This document shows positions 24,641-37,600 of a stretch of 64,000 nt of DNA, piece after piece. The stretch's first letter is position 1. Every line of letters begins with the position of its first letter. The position numbers and the translations under genes were made by a program. The notes under the pieces are model-generated. The model ran no database searches. It was not told where the DNA came from and saw nothing but the letters and a program-made list of their open reading frames with translations. The DNA is from Alectoria sarmentosa (Eukaryota; Ascomycota; Lecanoromycetes; Lecanorales; Parmeliaceae): NCBI GenBank assembly GCA_009733775.1, contig WOGZ01000048.1, forward strand, positions 62,001 through 126,000. Reading direction: 5' to 3'.

Positions 24641-25496
24641 ACTCATGGTACTTGCATGGGTTGTCGGAGGCATCGGGTTTGAAGTCAGGCAGAGGAGCGT
24701 TACGAGTGATATGGAAAATAATGTCGTCGACACGGATTGGATGGGATTGGGCTCTTTTGGACTCGTTGTTCGTGATTTCCGTTGTCAGAGGGTCATTTTC
24801 AAGAATCGTTGCCTGGGGTTACTCTGTTCGTAAACAGAGCAGGTCCATTCGCAAGTGCCACTGTTCGTATCTGGTTTAGACACCATCATCAAGTCTCGTC
24901 TGAACCACTATATTTGCAATTCCCTGGTGTCTTTTCTTTTCCTCCTTCCCTTTATTCTTCCTCTTTACCTCCCACCGATCAAGAACCAGACAGCATCTCC
25001 CCTCCACCGACCTCAATACAGCCACTAGTATTGGCCCAACCCCCCCCCTCCCTTCCGATACCCCCCTTTTGCACGCGATTTAGAAAATGATTGTTAATAG
25101 CGTCGGCAAGTTGGATCATAAATGTAGCCGTGATGCGAAGCTCGCATATCTGCTTCTAGTACACCGTATTCCGTCCGAGTACCTTAGCGACCCAAGCGTA
25201 TGACTTAATACCGTAACTGTACCGTAGCACTACCGTAACAAATATATAACGGTCTCAAACAAAATAGCTGCCCATAGACGATCTCGAAAAACAAACGTTA
25301 TTATTGATAATCGTTTCTTACACGCGATACCTTTCATCGATGTTACGAAAGCATGATTAATAAACTATAATTTTCATTTAATGTCGAAATAGCGTCGGAA
25401 CCGAGGGTGACCCTGAATAAGAATGAAAGCTGTCCTGACCCCTACTTTACTGTATCACCCCACACCCCTAATGCCCCCACATCAATCATCCATATA
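24641..25496. other. Intergenic passing into AT-rich DNA
   Basis: Pyrimidine-rich 3' flank of the MARVEL gene to about 25080, then increasingly AT-rich sequence. No gene is supported. Confidence 0.5.
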
Positions 25497-25525
25497 CGGA
25501 GGTGAACACCGAAAGTCCTGGACAG
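25497..25525 (+). repeat. Left terminal inverted repeat of the mariner-like relic
   Basis: Matches about 27 of 29 positions of the reverse complement at 27319-27347. A third related copy lies at 40567-40599. Confidence 0.6.
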
Positions 25526-27318
25526 CGCTAAAAGTCTTGGCATTCTTAACATCTCTTCGCATTTTTGATGAATTTCTTGAATAGCATCATTATCTAATGA
25601 TGATGCTTTATATAATTACGTATATATTTATTAGCCGATTCGATTAAATTATACGATCGTACATCGTTTCTCTCACGACCTTTTTTATACTCATTATCTT
25701 TTTATAAACGAATAATTTTAATAATATGTTTCGATATACGCTTTATTCATTTTTAAATCCTTTTTTGCGAAAATTCATGTTTTCAATAATGAATTCATCG
25801 TTTTTCGGCCTTTTTTCGAATCTTTAATGCATCGTTTCGAATCGTTTATCGCTTCATTTATGATCAACATGATTCGATTATATTCAAATTCGAAGAATTA
25901 TTATATCAAAGTATTCGAATAATATCAAATAATATATAAATTGTTTTCTGATACTTAAATGTATATGTCGAAACCTTATTTTTCATGATCATAATATTAA
26001 ATTATTCAAATTTACATTTTTGAGCGAATTTCAGAAGCTTTAAAATAAAAATTTATATTTGATAAGCGGGAGAAATGTGAGAAACTTGAATATACGTATT
26101 TTTTTTTGATAACGATATCAATTAATTTCCTTTTTCTTTTTCTCAATAATGATCTTTTCAATCTTTGCAATAAATTTTCATTGTGATTTCATATCAAAAA
26201 GGTTACGTAAACTTATATGTCGTATGTTAATTTCAAATTCCCAAATTAATTTAATCTTCGATTTTAAAGTCTTATTAATTTTGTCAAGATTCTCAGCGCA
26301 TTTCTTCTTTTCGATCGTAATTTTAGTTTTTCAAATATGATACGGGCCCTTTTTATCATAAAAAAAACAATTTTAAAATATGAATTTTATAGTTTCAACA
26401 AAACGACGATGTATAGCGAACTTGATAAAGATCTCGTTGAATTATCGTCAAACTCGCACTCTCTCACGTCGAAAATTCAATATCACACTCATTTCGTCGC
26501 TTTAAATCACTCATTTTCAATTCTTTATCGTTTAATTTTTATATTATAAAGCGAATTAATATCGAGCTTTCATTATAATCTTTATAAAAAATAACTTTTT
26601 AATGATTTTACATAGTCGAAAATTGTTTCGTTTAAAAATGCGTAAAATTATTGTTAATGATAGATTTTGTTCAGCAGCGAGCATAAAAGAAGTCTTTTTA
26701 TGATCGTAACGATCCTTTCGTACAGCAATCAAAATAACACTTTCGAGTTCGAATGTAATAATTAAAGAGCGCTTAAATCGAGGTTTATTTATAACGTAGA
26801 AAAGTAATAATCTTTTAAATTAATGTGAATTATATTCTTTATCACGGGCTTGCTTCTGAAAATAATCGATCGATTGATAAAATATTTCAATAATTGTAAT
26901 AACAATTTTCGTGATAATATTAGTTTCGATCAAAGCGAATGTCTGAATTCGTATTTCATTATCATGATTAACATTTTAAGCATTAAACATATTATCAACT
27001 TATGAAAATGAAAGAATAATAAAAAAATTCATATTTGTTTGAGTGTAAATATATAGGAAATCCGTATGCTCTCCCTCTATTTTCTTATCAGCGCATGTAT
27101 ACATAGCATTGATATCGTTATTGTCGCTTTATATTTTGATATGCATATTATAAGATCGCAACAATGTATTTCATATGCATGCACACGATAATATCGCTAT
27201 TATGCACTTCGTATGCATGCATACCGTATGCACAACATTGATGTTCATGATATTCATGATATTCATGATATTCTGTAACATGCCAAACACTCAGCCTTAC
27301 ATTTAGCCCTAATCTTAA

Positions 27319-27347
27319 GTGTCCAGAATTTTCGGTGTCCACCTCCG
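27319..27347 (-). repeat. Right terminal inverted repeat of the mariner-like relic
   Basis: Inverted partner of 25497-25525, followed by TA. Confidence 0.6.
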
Positions 27348-28828
27348 TACCCCAACGCAAGATATCGCGGATGTCACCCCCGCGAGAAAATCATTCAAAT
27401 CGCTCATTTCTGCTACCAAATTCTTAAAAGCGTTGATGTTTCTTGACATATAAAACTTCCGAGCATGGGCTTGACATGTTTGACAACTTTAAAAATAAAT
27501 ATATGTTTTTATAAATAATCGTATATATTATTGAAACGGATGTGCGAAAAATCGTTCAGTTACCGTTATTTAATTGTAACCGATTATGATATATAACTTA
27601 ACACATATTCAACAATAATAAGTTACATTATCAAAAAACCGTTTATTAGCGATTATTATTTGGAATACCAACTAGATACAGTTGTCGCAAACCATAACCC
27701 TCCGCTAAGGTATGTTATACTAGAAGCCGTAGAAACAAAATAACGGATTTCGCGTTTCACACCTAAAAGTGGGTATCACACAGTATGTTCAACAATAACA
27801 AAAGTCATCATCATCGTCGTCATCATCATCATCGTACCAGCGCGCCCAAGGATATAGCCAAGTCGAATGTCAGCAAGCCTCTAAGTTTATTCTCCACCCC
27901 CGAGTTAAATTTCACCTTCACATTCAATGTATATCCATCATCTATTCGTCCTCGACAAGTCACCACAGTCCGGGCGTTGGGGCCTGGGCCGTTGGAGGCG
28001 GAAGGGTGAGTGGCGATGTGGGAGGGGAGGGGAGGGGAAGGGGAAGGGGATTGTGGGGGGGATGGGTGGTGCATTGGATTCGTGCCCTTTTGAGGGAGTT
28101 GCGCATGGCTGGAACTTTACTGCAGGTACTTTTCTGATTGGGTCGTACCTAGGTACAGTACCTCAGCTTTTGAGCGTATATATATTTCTACTGCCGTTGG
28201 ACTACCTTAGATTCCAAAGCCATTGTAATTTCGGTCCGACAGCGAACGTCGATATATGTAGTCGTGATTCGGGCGCTCTCTCTCTCGTCTCTTTTCGGTC
28301 TACCCGGAGCTTTTCCAACATATATAACATACTTTGCAAGTTTTGAGGATTAGTGAAAATGTTACTGCTTATTGGTACTGTGTATTTCAGGCCTCGATGA
28401 CAGATTATATATTTCTATAAACCCATTGAAAATCTGACGCTATGATAAAGCAAAAGGTTTTTGGTCCACACTGATTTTTCGTCTTGAAGCGGAATGTATG
28501 TATGTATGTAATGAGGTTTATGGGTGAGTCAGCTGCGGCTCGGCTGGTCTTGAAACGGCAATACATACTGGTCTTTGCGACAATGAAAGTTTTTTGGGAG
28601 CGGTAGAACAATCTGGCTCTCCCACCCTGACTGCTAAATTTGACGTATTTGGCTGAGTTTTACACGCAGAGGGAAGATCACCATGACGATCGTCGACAGG
28701 GTCTGCAGCTTGCATCTAATCACATTGCAACATGATCAATACAACTCAAACTGCCTGACCCCTATATCGTAGATCTCAATCAGCTCGCTAACAGGCCTAC
28801 TGATGACATGATAAGTCTCTCCGATAGA
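27348..28828. other. AT-rich flank, ATC/CAT microsatellite and G-rich tract; no gene
   Basis: To about 27700 the AT-rich block continues. A CAT/CGT trinucleotide stretch lies near 27806-27836. A G-rich stretch at about 28020-28064 (repeated GGGGA units) could form a quadruplex. A (TATG)n run is near 28494-28510. No coding region is supported. Confidence 0.5.
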
Positions 28829-30534
28829 TCAATACACCCCAAAAAAGGGAGTGCAACTCTTAGTCTTCTCCGCAATCCCCCAGGGAGTATTTGCATCACC
28901 GCACCCGGAATTCGTCTGTAGTTGTCCCAAACAGCTGAAATCCAAAGTGCCGTTGTTATTCGTGCTGATGACCGGAGTGCGCGACAACGGCGCATAAGCC
29001 TGCGAGCAGTTGTAGCTCCCATCGAACACCAACGGCAGGGTGCCCCACTGATTGCTCGTAATGGCACTCATGACCGCACTACCGCTCGGGCCCGAAGACC
29101 CCTTGGCAAAGTATTTTTGCGGAGAAAGGGATCAATCGGTGACATTAGAGGTCCACTCAGCCCAACCCTGTGGCTGGCCATTCTTTCCCTTGCCGCTGGG
29201 TGAATCGCAGACGCCATTGGATTCGATGGTGCATCCGAAATTGCTGGCTTGCGACTGTGCGGTGTTGACCAAGCCATCGGTAAAGCTGGGGCCCCAAAAG
29301 ACGGACCACCCATTATGATCCATCGCGGTCGTAAGAATAACGTTTTGAGGCCGATGTTCAAGACCTCCGTCTCATTCGGGAGCGAAGGGATGAGGCTTTC
29401 AGAGAAGCTGCCCTGGGAGGCGAAATTCGTAAAGGCGCCCACATCGTTCATGATCATTTGAAGGCCAAAGTTGAGTCTGTCTGACAGATCTGAGTTGATC
29501 GAGCCGAGTCTGTTTTGCAAGTCCCCAATTTGCACCGTTTCCGAGTTCACAGTGCCTGCGGGCCAGATGGCGTGGGCGACTCCTGGAGCTTGCTGAATAG
29601 CGGCAGAAAAGATACTGGCGGCTGCGCCTGCGGCACCGTCTAGCGCAGGCCCAATCTCTGGCGCAGCGATGATGGCGAGGCCGGCTGTCAGTGCAGTGAG
29701 GACGTCGTTAAGAGCCATGTTGGTGTTGCTGGGAGGGTCGATCAGGGTGATGATTGGCGTGACGGCGAGGGCTGCTTGCGAGGTCGCGTATTGGAGCGCT
29801 GTGTACCAATTTGTAAACAAGCTATTGATGGCTATAGAAAGAGGCGTTAGCTTGTCGTTCTCTTTGGCCGTCCATGGATCTCCAACATGGCGACAGGTGA
29901 CGGCGCATGATTCTAGAGACCAACACTTACAGAAGAGGTTCCTTACGACATACCGCGTCTGCGCTGTATCATTTGTCCCTTTTGCCGGCTGAACCCCTTC
30001 CAACGAACAAGACCCTATATTGATTTGGCTGCAGTCATAGTCCGCGTTGGCCAGCGACAGTCTTAGGAAACAGGTCGACCAGGGCTCGTTGGGATTCCCG
30101 TTCGGACCGCAGCAGTCGGACCCATTCTGCGCAGGGCTGCAACGTTGCGTCGTTTGGTTCCAGTTCAGCAGCCACGCGCTGATGCCCAAAGTCCCGTAGC
30201 AAGAAGAGTCGTAGGGTAAACTGGGATCGCCTGTACAGCTGACGGCTCTGCTCTCTAAGGGAAGATCAAGAGTTGGGAGAGCTGAGGTGTGGGGGGGAAA
30301 GCATGAGAAGAAGAAGCGGGATGAAACGCACGGTTTGGCGGTGGTACTTTTTGGCTTGCATAAAGGAGATGAGTTGCTGGGGTCGGTTTCGAAATTGTAC
30401 AGATACTCCAGATGTCCGTTCCTAGTTAAAGATAAGGAGCAGTGCCATTTTATATCCTCGTGAGTGACCATAGTTTGACAAGTCCCATGATGTAAATCTT
30501 GGTAAATAAGGAAATAGACGACATGCTCTGGCAA
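28829..30534 (-). pseudogene. Broken gene for a Cys-rich, probably secreted fungal protein, function unknown
   Basis: On the minus strand a long frame (from about 30534 to 29340) encodes a Cys-rich region (GDPSLPYDSSCYGTLGISAW; NGSDCCGPNGNPNEPW) and then a hydrophobic Ala/Ile-rich part. A 99-nt intron (29832-29930, GTAAGT...TATAG) joins NLFS to INSLFTNWYTALQ. A second likely intron (GTGCGT...AGCAG, about 30246-30340) would link KP to AVSCTGDP. Near 29340 the reading moves by one base at an A run (AAAACG) to continue as AMDHNGWSVFWGPSFTDG. That frame meets an in-frame TGA at about 29132-29134 (GTCACCGATTGA) and reads on with SNQWGTLPLVFDGSYNC to a stop at 28829. One nonsense codon plus one frame change argue for a pseudogene. 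The start is not settled and the family is unrecognised. Confidence 0.6.
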
Positions 30535-32120
30535 TCATGCATGCTCCATAGGGTAGATCGCGTTTCAACAATATTAGCATCCTGTATAATTATATTAGGG
30601 TGTTCAACCCAGTCTTTTCCTCCGAATTTGACATTAGAGGGTCTCACTCCGAAACCAAACAATCTGTTCCTTAGTCATTTCTTGTTTCGAGAAACACCGC
30701 ATGACCAGGAACAGATTGGAAACCAACCAGGAATAATTGATAGACAGGCTGTTTCAATACCGAATACAAATTTCATTTCTGCCGCTGCTACGAGTAAGCC
30801 CGTGATGTGTTGTGAGCTCGGATAAACATTCAGCCCGCAATGTCTTGGCATAGAGTCACGTGATGTATCTTAGCTTGCTACTTCATCCCATTGAAGGATC
30901 CTATCGTTCTCCGATATAGTACGTTGATATCGGTATAACTTCCCGTCGTGACGTGCTGTTTGCTCACACGCAGCCTAGACCCCTCGGCTCGGAGTGGGCC
31001 TTCACGCTAAATCAACGACCTTTACTCCCCCCGCCTTCTCGTTACCCAGTCATATGGCGTGCTTTGTTTGCAGCATTCTTCGGATGTTTTTTCACCTGGT
31101 GTTTGATAGTCTTCTTTGCTCCATTCTGCGGAGCCTCACTTTACAGCCAAATTAGAAGCCCTGGAAATCCCGCAAAGCGTCGACCAAGCTGAACAGGACA
31201 ACAAGCAGTCGTCCTCTGAAAATTTCGTTGGTTGCTATGGAACCCGCGTCGACGTCGGAATCGGCTCCGCGATCGCTGCTGCGGTTTTCCTCACAGTCGT
31301 CTTTTGCGGCGTTCGAAGGTGATACAAGCCGCGGGCTTTCAAACGCTGTTCGCTGAGCTTTGGATCGGGAACAACAGCGCCAGAACCAAGGGGCTGACCA
31401 GATCCCTTAGAGGGAGGCTTAGCGTTTGTGAAAGATTCACGAAAAGTAGCATGACTGTCGGCTTCTCAACGCGTGCGTTCGGAGGCTTCCTCCAGCACCA
31501 AGGATTTGACGGGTTTTCTCATATGATAAATCTGCATAAGCAATCTAACCTTGCGGTGAAGCTAACGGCTTGAGTGCTTAGTCGAGACTAGGTAATAGAG
31601 CGTAAGTGAAGAGTAGAGGTATAATCACTCGTTTTATATGGCTGGACGGGTTTGGATTCGTCCTCGGGGACATTCCTGACGGGTCAATAGATCTATTTTG
31701 CCACGTATGCAGCCAAGGTAGGGATGAAAAGATATGGGAGAATTATCGCTCGATCCTAACATTGGATGAAATGAAGTTGGAAGTCTTGGCATGTCGAGGA
31801 CGGTGTTTTGATCGCGACTACTCAACCCCAACCTTAAGCTGCGATCGCTGTTTGTTGCCTTGTTTCGCTGCTATGATTCCAGCAGGATTGCCCGTCTTTC
31901 TATCTATAGGCGACACCCGGACTACCATACATACTATGTAATACGCGTTTTATCTACACGTGACGAGCCTGATGAGGCTTCGTGCAAGCTAGTATCGTGA
32001 GCAACTCGATATGGACTGTCTCCGAATTACAGATGGACGAGAGAACGGGTTCACCAGGATATGCAATCTGCCGGGATATGCAATGTAGGGTTAGGGCTTC
32101 CTCGCACCAAAATTCCTACC
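30535..32120. other. Intergenic; weak coding-like relics only
   Basis: A minus-strand frame open from 31465 to 31235 (containing FRESFTNAKPPSKGSGQPLG) is interrupted by a TGA immediately upstream and overlaps plus-strand frames of similar quality. Nothing here has a start codon, splice support or recognised family. The telomere-like unit TTAGGG occurs only once or twice near 32089 and is not an array. Confidence 0.4.
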
Positions 32121-32400
32121 CGAGGGTCGGTGACAAAAGTCCCTGCTGACTCTCTGGCGCCAGGCCTAATTTACTACTGTGAAATCATTGTTTTTTAAAA
32201 ATGCACCATTATTACTGGAATATTTATTTAAAAATTTCATTTTTAAACCTGTTCGCTTTTTATATTAATCAGCTCGATTTTGAATATAACAGTTTTCCTT
32301 TTCAAATCATTTCATGAGTTGTCATCTCAGGGGTTCTCGGGCAAATTTTGAGCAGGGCTACCGGAAGAAAGTCGGCAGGGACTTCTGTCACCGACCCTCG
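32121..32400. mobile_element. MITE-like element with about 34-bp inverted ends and ACC flanks
   Basis: The left end CGAGGGTCGGTGACAAAAGT (from 32121) is the inverse of the right end ...CTTCTGTCACCGACCCTCG (to 32400), with few mismatches over about 34 bp. The interior of about 210 bp is AT-rich with no open frame. Both sides are bordered by ACC (32118-32120 and 32401-32403), a possible 3-bp target duplication. Size and structure fit a non-autonomous DNA transposon; its parent element is not in the window. Confidence 0.65.
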
Positions 32401-33190
32401 ACCACTCAACAAAATTGTTTAACAAACCGATATGATCACATCGCGAAATACTATGATCTCATTCCTGGCAAGATCTAAATATTTGGGAATCAAATCCAAT
32501 ATCATTTCGATTCAACAGGTCGTTCGTAACGTGATTTCTGTACATATTTCGCCTTTGCAGGTATCGGGTCAATCTGCAGCAGTTGACACCCGAGCCTTGA
32601 GAGAACGCATTTCGACCCCGGAATCAACCCCGAGCCAAATGCGCATCAACGGCTGTGAAAACGAGAGTTGAATTTATCGACTTCATCGATCGAGGAATCG
32701 TGTAGCGAGTTATATGTACTCTATTTGACAATCGAAAGATTGCGTTTTCTTTTCTTTTCTTTTCTTTTCTTTTCTTTTCTTTTCTTTTCTTTTCCTTTGG
32801 GTTTCGAATCTTTAACCCGTTTACGCAGGTGGGCACCTCTGCACATGCCAAGAAAAGGCTCCAGGTTTCGGGACGAAGCCCCCGCCTGGAGGGTTGCCTG
32901 GACAATGCGCTTAGAATTGTGTCGGAACCGCCCCTGCCCTTAGCGTGCACTCATGCCCACACTATCGGGCCCAAAAGACGCCCTTGCGTTCAGTCTATGT
33001 GCTCCCGGGAAGGACATACTTCTAGAGAATTCAACTACCACCTTGTGAGGGAGGATGTCATTCACAGCCATTCCCGGATAACACCCCCCCCCCCCCCCAG
33101 GTGCGCTGTCCGGGTGTTTTCGAGCAAGGGTGTGAGTTGGTGCCTCACCAGATGACAAGGCCGCCTTCCGAAAATTAATAGGGTTGTGAC
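32401..33190. other. Intergenic between MITE and LTR element
   Basis: Contains the (TTTTC)n microsatellite and a run of 15 C at 33084-33098. No gene is supported; the open frames here run through simple sequence. Confidence 0.5.
32745..32793. repeat. (TTTTC)n microsatellite, about 10 copies
   Basis: Uninterrupted tandem pentanucleotide visible directly in the sequence. Confidence 0.95.
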
Positions 33191-33334
33191 TGATACGACA
33201 AAAGATGATAGACGAAGAATTCGTAATGGATAGCAAAGGATGATGAATTCTCTGAAGCCTCCCGCAGGAGATATGGTAACTAACTATGCTAAATAAGGCT
33301 TAATTGCCTAAGGCTTCCCCGCTACACCTTCCCA
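33191..33334 (-). repeat. 3' LTR (element orientation)
   Basis: Direct repeat of 40413-40559; shares the block TAGCAAAGGATGATGAATTC and much else. Purines just inside the element could serve as a polypurine tract. Confidence 0.8.
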
Positions 33335-34093
33335 CTACTTTCAAATAAACGGTCAAAACCCCAGCGACAAAACAACAACCATAACACTAGCACGAGCATA
33401 TAACCAAATACTCCCATAACAAACAAAAACAATAATCGTAAAAGCCTTTCGCAAACATAACAAAAGCGTCAAGCATAGCAGAATGATAAGGACCCCAGAT
33501 CGATATAAAAAACCTTATACAAAAGGTGATATCTTTAAAAGCTTTCTTCATCAAATCAAAAGAACATCGATTTGAATTTAATCGCTACCAGATCAACAAA
33601 GACATCAAAGATTAAACGACAATAATAATGAAAACTTTGATAATCTTAAATATAAGCGTGTCCGAGATAATAAACGTCTGATAATCTACTAAGATAACAA
33701 AAGGATTGAAATAATAAAATCTACTAAATAATCTATACGCGACTTATAAAACTTCAAATCGTCACCATGAAATGTTCCTTTAATACCCCTATCATTCAAC
33801 TACTATAATGTGAAGCTTACTCCATAAATATTATCATAACCTTTAATTCAAAAAGAACCTCTTCATCGTGATTATAACTTACCGAACTTCTTCTAATATA
33901 ACATAACAAGATCATCGACATGATGTACAACTTACTTAATGCCTTTATTATACCGCTCTGCTTCAACATCCTTCCGCAAATTTGATATTGTTACAACGAA
34001 ATCATAAACATCAACAAGGTGAATGAGATATTTCTTGACAACTCTAACATAACTCTTCTGATCTTCAAGCTCGACTACCCATATACATATAAC

Positions 34094-34630
34094 TCAACCG
34101 AATAATACAAATAAAATAATTGTGATAACAGAGGTCTCTTGAACATATTCGAATAATATAACCTTCGATGAATAATCAAGATGCTTAATTATTCTAATGT
34201 TGATACTACTAACACTCTTAAATATGCGACGATTCCATTTTATACCGATTTGAAACGAGCCCTTACGTAAGACTTCTTCCAATAATTTATTGCAAACCTC
34301 GACCATATCAATACTCTTCGATACGCCTGATGAACTAAAGTTTATCGCAACCCCTTCAAAATACAAATAACCGATAAATACATCGTTGAAAAAATGCTAA
34401 CCTCTATCAAAATAAAAGACATAAAGTTTACGATACATTATAAAAACTAATTTCAAGCACCATAATACATTCTCGACATTTACTATTCTACAAACAAATG
34501 AAATAACGAAGCGACTTATATAACATACAAACACAAAAATGTATCTCATACCGAAACTTATAACTAATAAGAATCCGATAAAATCCATTCCCATCAATTG
34601 AAATGGAAACGTGACTCTCACAAAGTGCAA
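34094..34630 (-). pseudogene. Integrase remnant of the LTR element
   Basis: Two minus-strand frames preserve integrase traces. FPFQLMGMDFIGFLL and GMRYIFVFVCYISRF (34397-34630) match the start of the DDE core of Gypsy integrases. STOP-interrupted sequence then leads to MVEVCNKLLEEVLRKG and IKHLDYSSKVILFEY (34094-34366), matching the part where the core ends and the 'YSP.E.LFG' motif follows. One acidic position appears lost. It is not functional. Confidence 0.65.
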
Positions 34631-37600
34631 GGGTTGTGAACGTATAACAAATCCATATTTTGCACATTCAAGACAATCAATAATGTACCTTTCGACGTCC
34701 TATGCTTAACCAAACCAATAACATCCTTTCAACCTTACTTGAATTCCCGTTTTGACCCAATGCCCACTATCATCATATGCCTCGATAAATACCGCCAATA
34801 CCTTTACTTCTGATACACAAAAGAGATATAAATCACGATAATGCTTTCATAATATGTAATTAACCACACGATACTCGAAGACCTTACGTAATAACATTAA
34901 TGAGAATATTAAAATAAACCCTTCAAGCAATCGATAAATTTCGTCAAACCAAAATGAAATTTCATACGCTTGCTTTCACAGCGCAACATTAAAATACGAT
35001 AAAAAAATTATAACTTCAAATGAAAAAACTAACAAACCATGTAAAGTCCCTTACTCAATAACTTCGATCTAATCAACAACATTAAATGTTTAAAAAAAAG
35101 AATCGAAACCGATCTTATCATCCTTCCACATTCATTGAAACTTTTACTTATTAAACTCTTGCTTTACCCTTACAATCATAATTAAATCTAAACATTTTAA
35201 ATCTTAAAATAACGTTCTCAACAAGCCATCTACTACCTTATTGCGTGATCCTAAGATGTACTAAATACTGAGATTTAATCGTCACAATTGATCAACTCAA
35301 TTCCCATAAATCCCTTCATGCAAACCAAAGTCAAGAAAATATATCAATAACTTATAATTCATATGCATAATCATTATTTGATAAAGATGCTTATATAAAT
35401 ACTCATACTTGCGACAAAACTTAACGACAACGCAAAATTCCCTCTTATAAATGAGATATCTGCGTTGAACAAGATTGAATGTGAAAAAATCATAAACGAT
35501 TAATACCTCGATAAGCTATTTGCCAAAAACTTCCTCATACTAATTTAAAATGATTACGATAAACTTTCATAAACTAATCATTATATACTAAAAGCCTTTA
35601 ACAAACGCTGCTTTTATAACGTATATGCCAATTTGAATTCGAAATTAAATGATAACTAATTCAACTCCATACCCTAAAACATCAATATAAAAATAATTCA
35701 ATAATTACAAATTAATCCCATACATAACAATTCTCATAGCACACTTTATTTTGACGATCTCGAATAATAATTACTTTACTTAATTTCATTTTCAAATGAC
35801 CTTTCCTATCAAGCGAATAAGGAATCGTGATAACTCGACAAAGTTCTTTACTCATCGTCTTATTATATCAACCGTATCTAAAAAGCCTCTCACCTCAATT
35901 TAATCCGAAAAAACAAACCACTTAACTATCTTTACGATTCGCTTCTTTAATACATACACAAAGCCTCCGACAAAATAAACAACACCAAAAACCTTAATTG
36001 CTTTTACAAACAAACGTAACTTCTTAAATAAAAATAATAACTTTGCTTATTCGACCCTTGAAAAAAAATAATCCCTAAAAAACGCAAACTAATCCTCGAA
36101 ATCCTTAAAGCCTCCGAAAAAGTCATCCATATAAAATGTAATTAACGACGAAATCTCAAAATCTGAAAAATGTAACAACGACGACTCAAGATTAAAAGCT
36201 GATATAAACCCAAATGCACGATAAACCAACTCTATTATGATAAAGCCTACTAATTAAAACCCTTATTATATACAAATAAATTACACTTGATCAATATTTG
36301 ATATGATAAAGACAAAATAATAACGATCATCTTAATATAACGAAATTATAAAATAAACATGCTTCAAATCCGCAAAAAATAAACAATTATAACAAAAATT
36401 TACTAAATAATCATACACCTTCGAACTCATTTCAAAATACACACCAAATAACAATTCAATGACACGCGAATAATCGAAGATCATTCGAGATTCATCTTAA
36501 AGCGTAGGATTATCGATCTTATTCACCATCACAACCCTTACATTTCACTTTAATAAACGATCATTAACTGATTCGATAAACTCATAAACTCCTTCTTTAA
36601 GACCATCTTCAATCAATTTACGTAATTACCATTTAATATAAAATAACCACCTCTTTTAAAACTTAACTGCGGCAAACTTCATATCAAAAACAATTCGAAC
36701 TCGATGCGTAATAAGATCTATACAAAACAAATCTGTTAAATCTTCTCGATTGAGATGCCTATACTAATAAAACAACCATAACACCCTTAATCTATCGCTT
36801 GCTATGAATATGAAAGGTTCTAACACATTTACCAGGCCTAACTATAAAGCTTACGTTTTTAACTCCTCTAACGATAATTATTCTTACTCCAATAAAAATC
36901 GAACGACTCATCGGTTTGAAAAAGACTTCCGATAAAATACCTATGAAAATGAAGGTGTAAGGGTACCCGAGGCGCAAAAGATTGTTATAAACCATTTAGG
37001 TTATGCTATGATAAAATCGTAATGTAATAAAAGAGATTACTCCATATCAATATGAGAATACCTCGATCCTGATCTATATACTTTGACAAATAATGATATG
37101 ACACTCTTAACATGGCGAACTCTTATAAGCCCTAACAATTTAACGTCTTACTTAAAACAAAACATGTTTATTAAAAACCCTATTTATTATCAATATCTAA
37201 TAAATCATCTTTTGAAGATTCATCCTCAATTGAATCCGACTCCACATCTTTTTCGATAATCTTCCCGAACTATTACTTAACCATCACAAACTTAAAATAT
37301 ATCAACAAATTATGATCTTTACAAAACACAAACTTTAATCTTATAACAGCTCTCACTTCCTCATCTAAAATCACATCATCAATCATAATCATTAAACGAC
37401 GTATCGAGATAAGAGCATCAACCGATCATAAATAAAATATACCAAATATTAAACTCAAATGTTCGACCTTTTCGAACTTCGTAATATTGATTACCTTTAA
37501 AACAACGAAACAACGAATATCTCTCCAAATCCCTTATACTCCGACAAATAATCATACCCACCAATAAAAAAAAATGTCCCGATGATCTGCCGTACGCATT

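Larger units (their letters stand above)
25497..27347. mobile_element. RIP-degraded DNA transposon relic, Tc1/mariner-sized
   Basis: The outer ends are inverted copies of one sequence: CGGAGGTGAACACCGAAAGT begins at 25497, and its near match CGGAGGTGGACACCGAAAAT reads inward on the minus strand from 27347. Each end is bordered by TA (25495-25496 and 27348-27349), as left by Tc1/mariner insertion. The element would be 1851 bp, a usual size for fungal Fot1/mariner-like elements. The interior is extremely AT-rich, with stops in all frames and many TpA steps, fitting RIP (repeat-induced point mutation). No transposase motif survives that I can read, so the superfamily rests on ends, size and TA only. 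Confidence 0.55.

Noticed and set aside
26149..26549. Phe/Ile/Leu-rich open frames in the AT-rich block
   Set aside because: Composition is what AT-rich RIP-degraded DNA gives by chance; no transposase motif is readable.
27785..28009. His-rich open frame
   Set aside because: Starts in a CAT microsatellite and lacks protein-like sequence beyond it.
31235..31465. Minus-strand coding-like stretch containing FRESFTNAKPPSKGSG
   Set aside because: A stop lies just upstream, plus-strand frames overlap it with similar quality, and no family or splice support was found.
31606..31941. 111-codon plus-strand frame with Cys and Asp residues
   Set aside because: It begins at GTG, has no ATG near the start and no match in pattern to a known family.
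32075..32100. TTAGGG telomere-like sequence
   Set aside because: Only one to two units inside ordinary sequence; not an array and not at an end.
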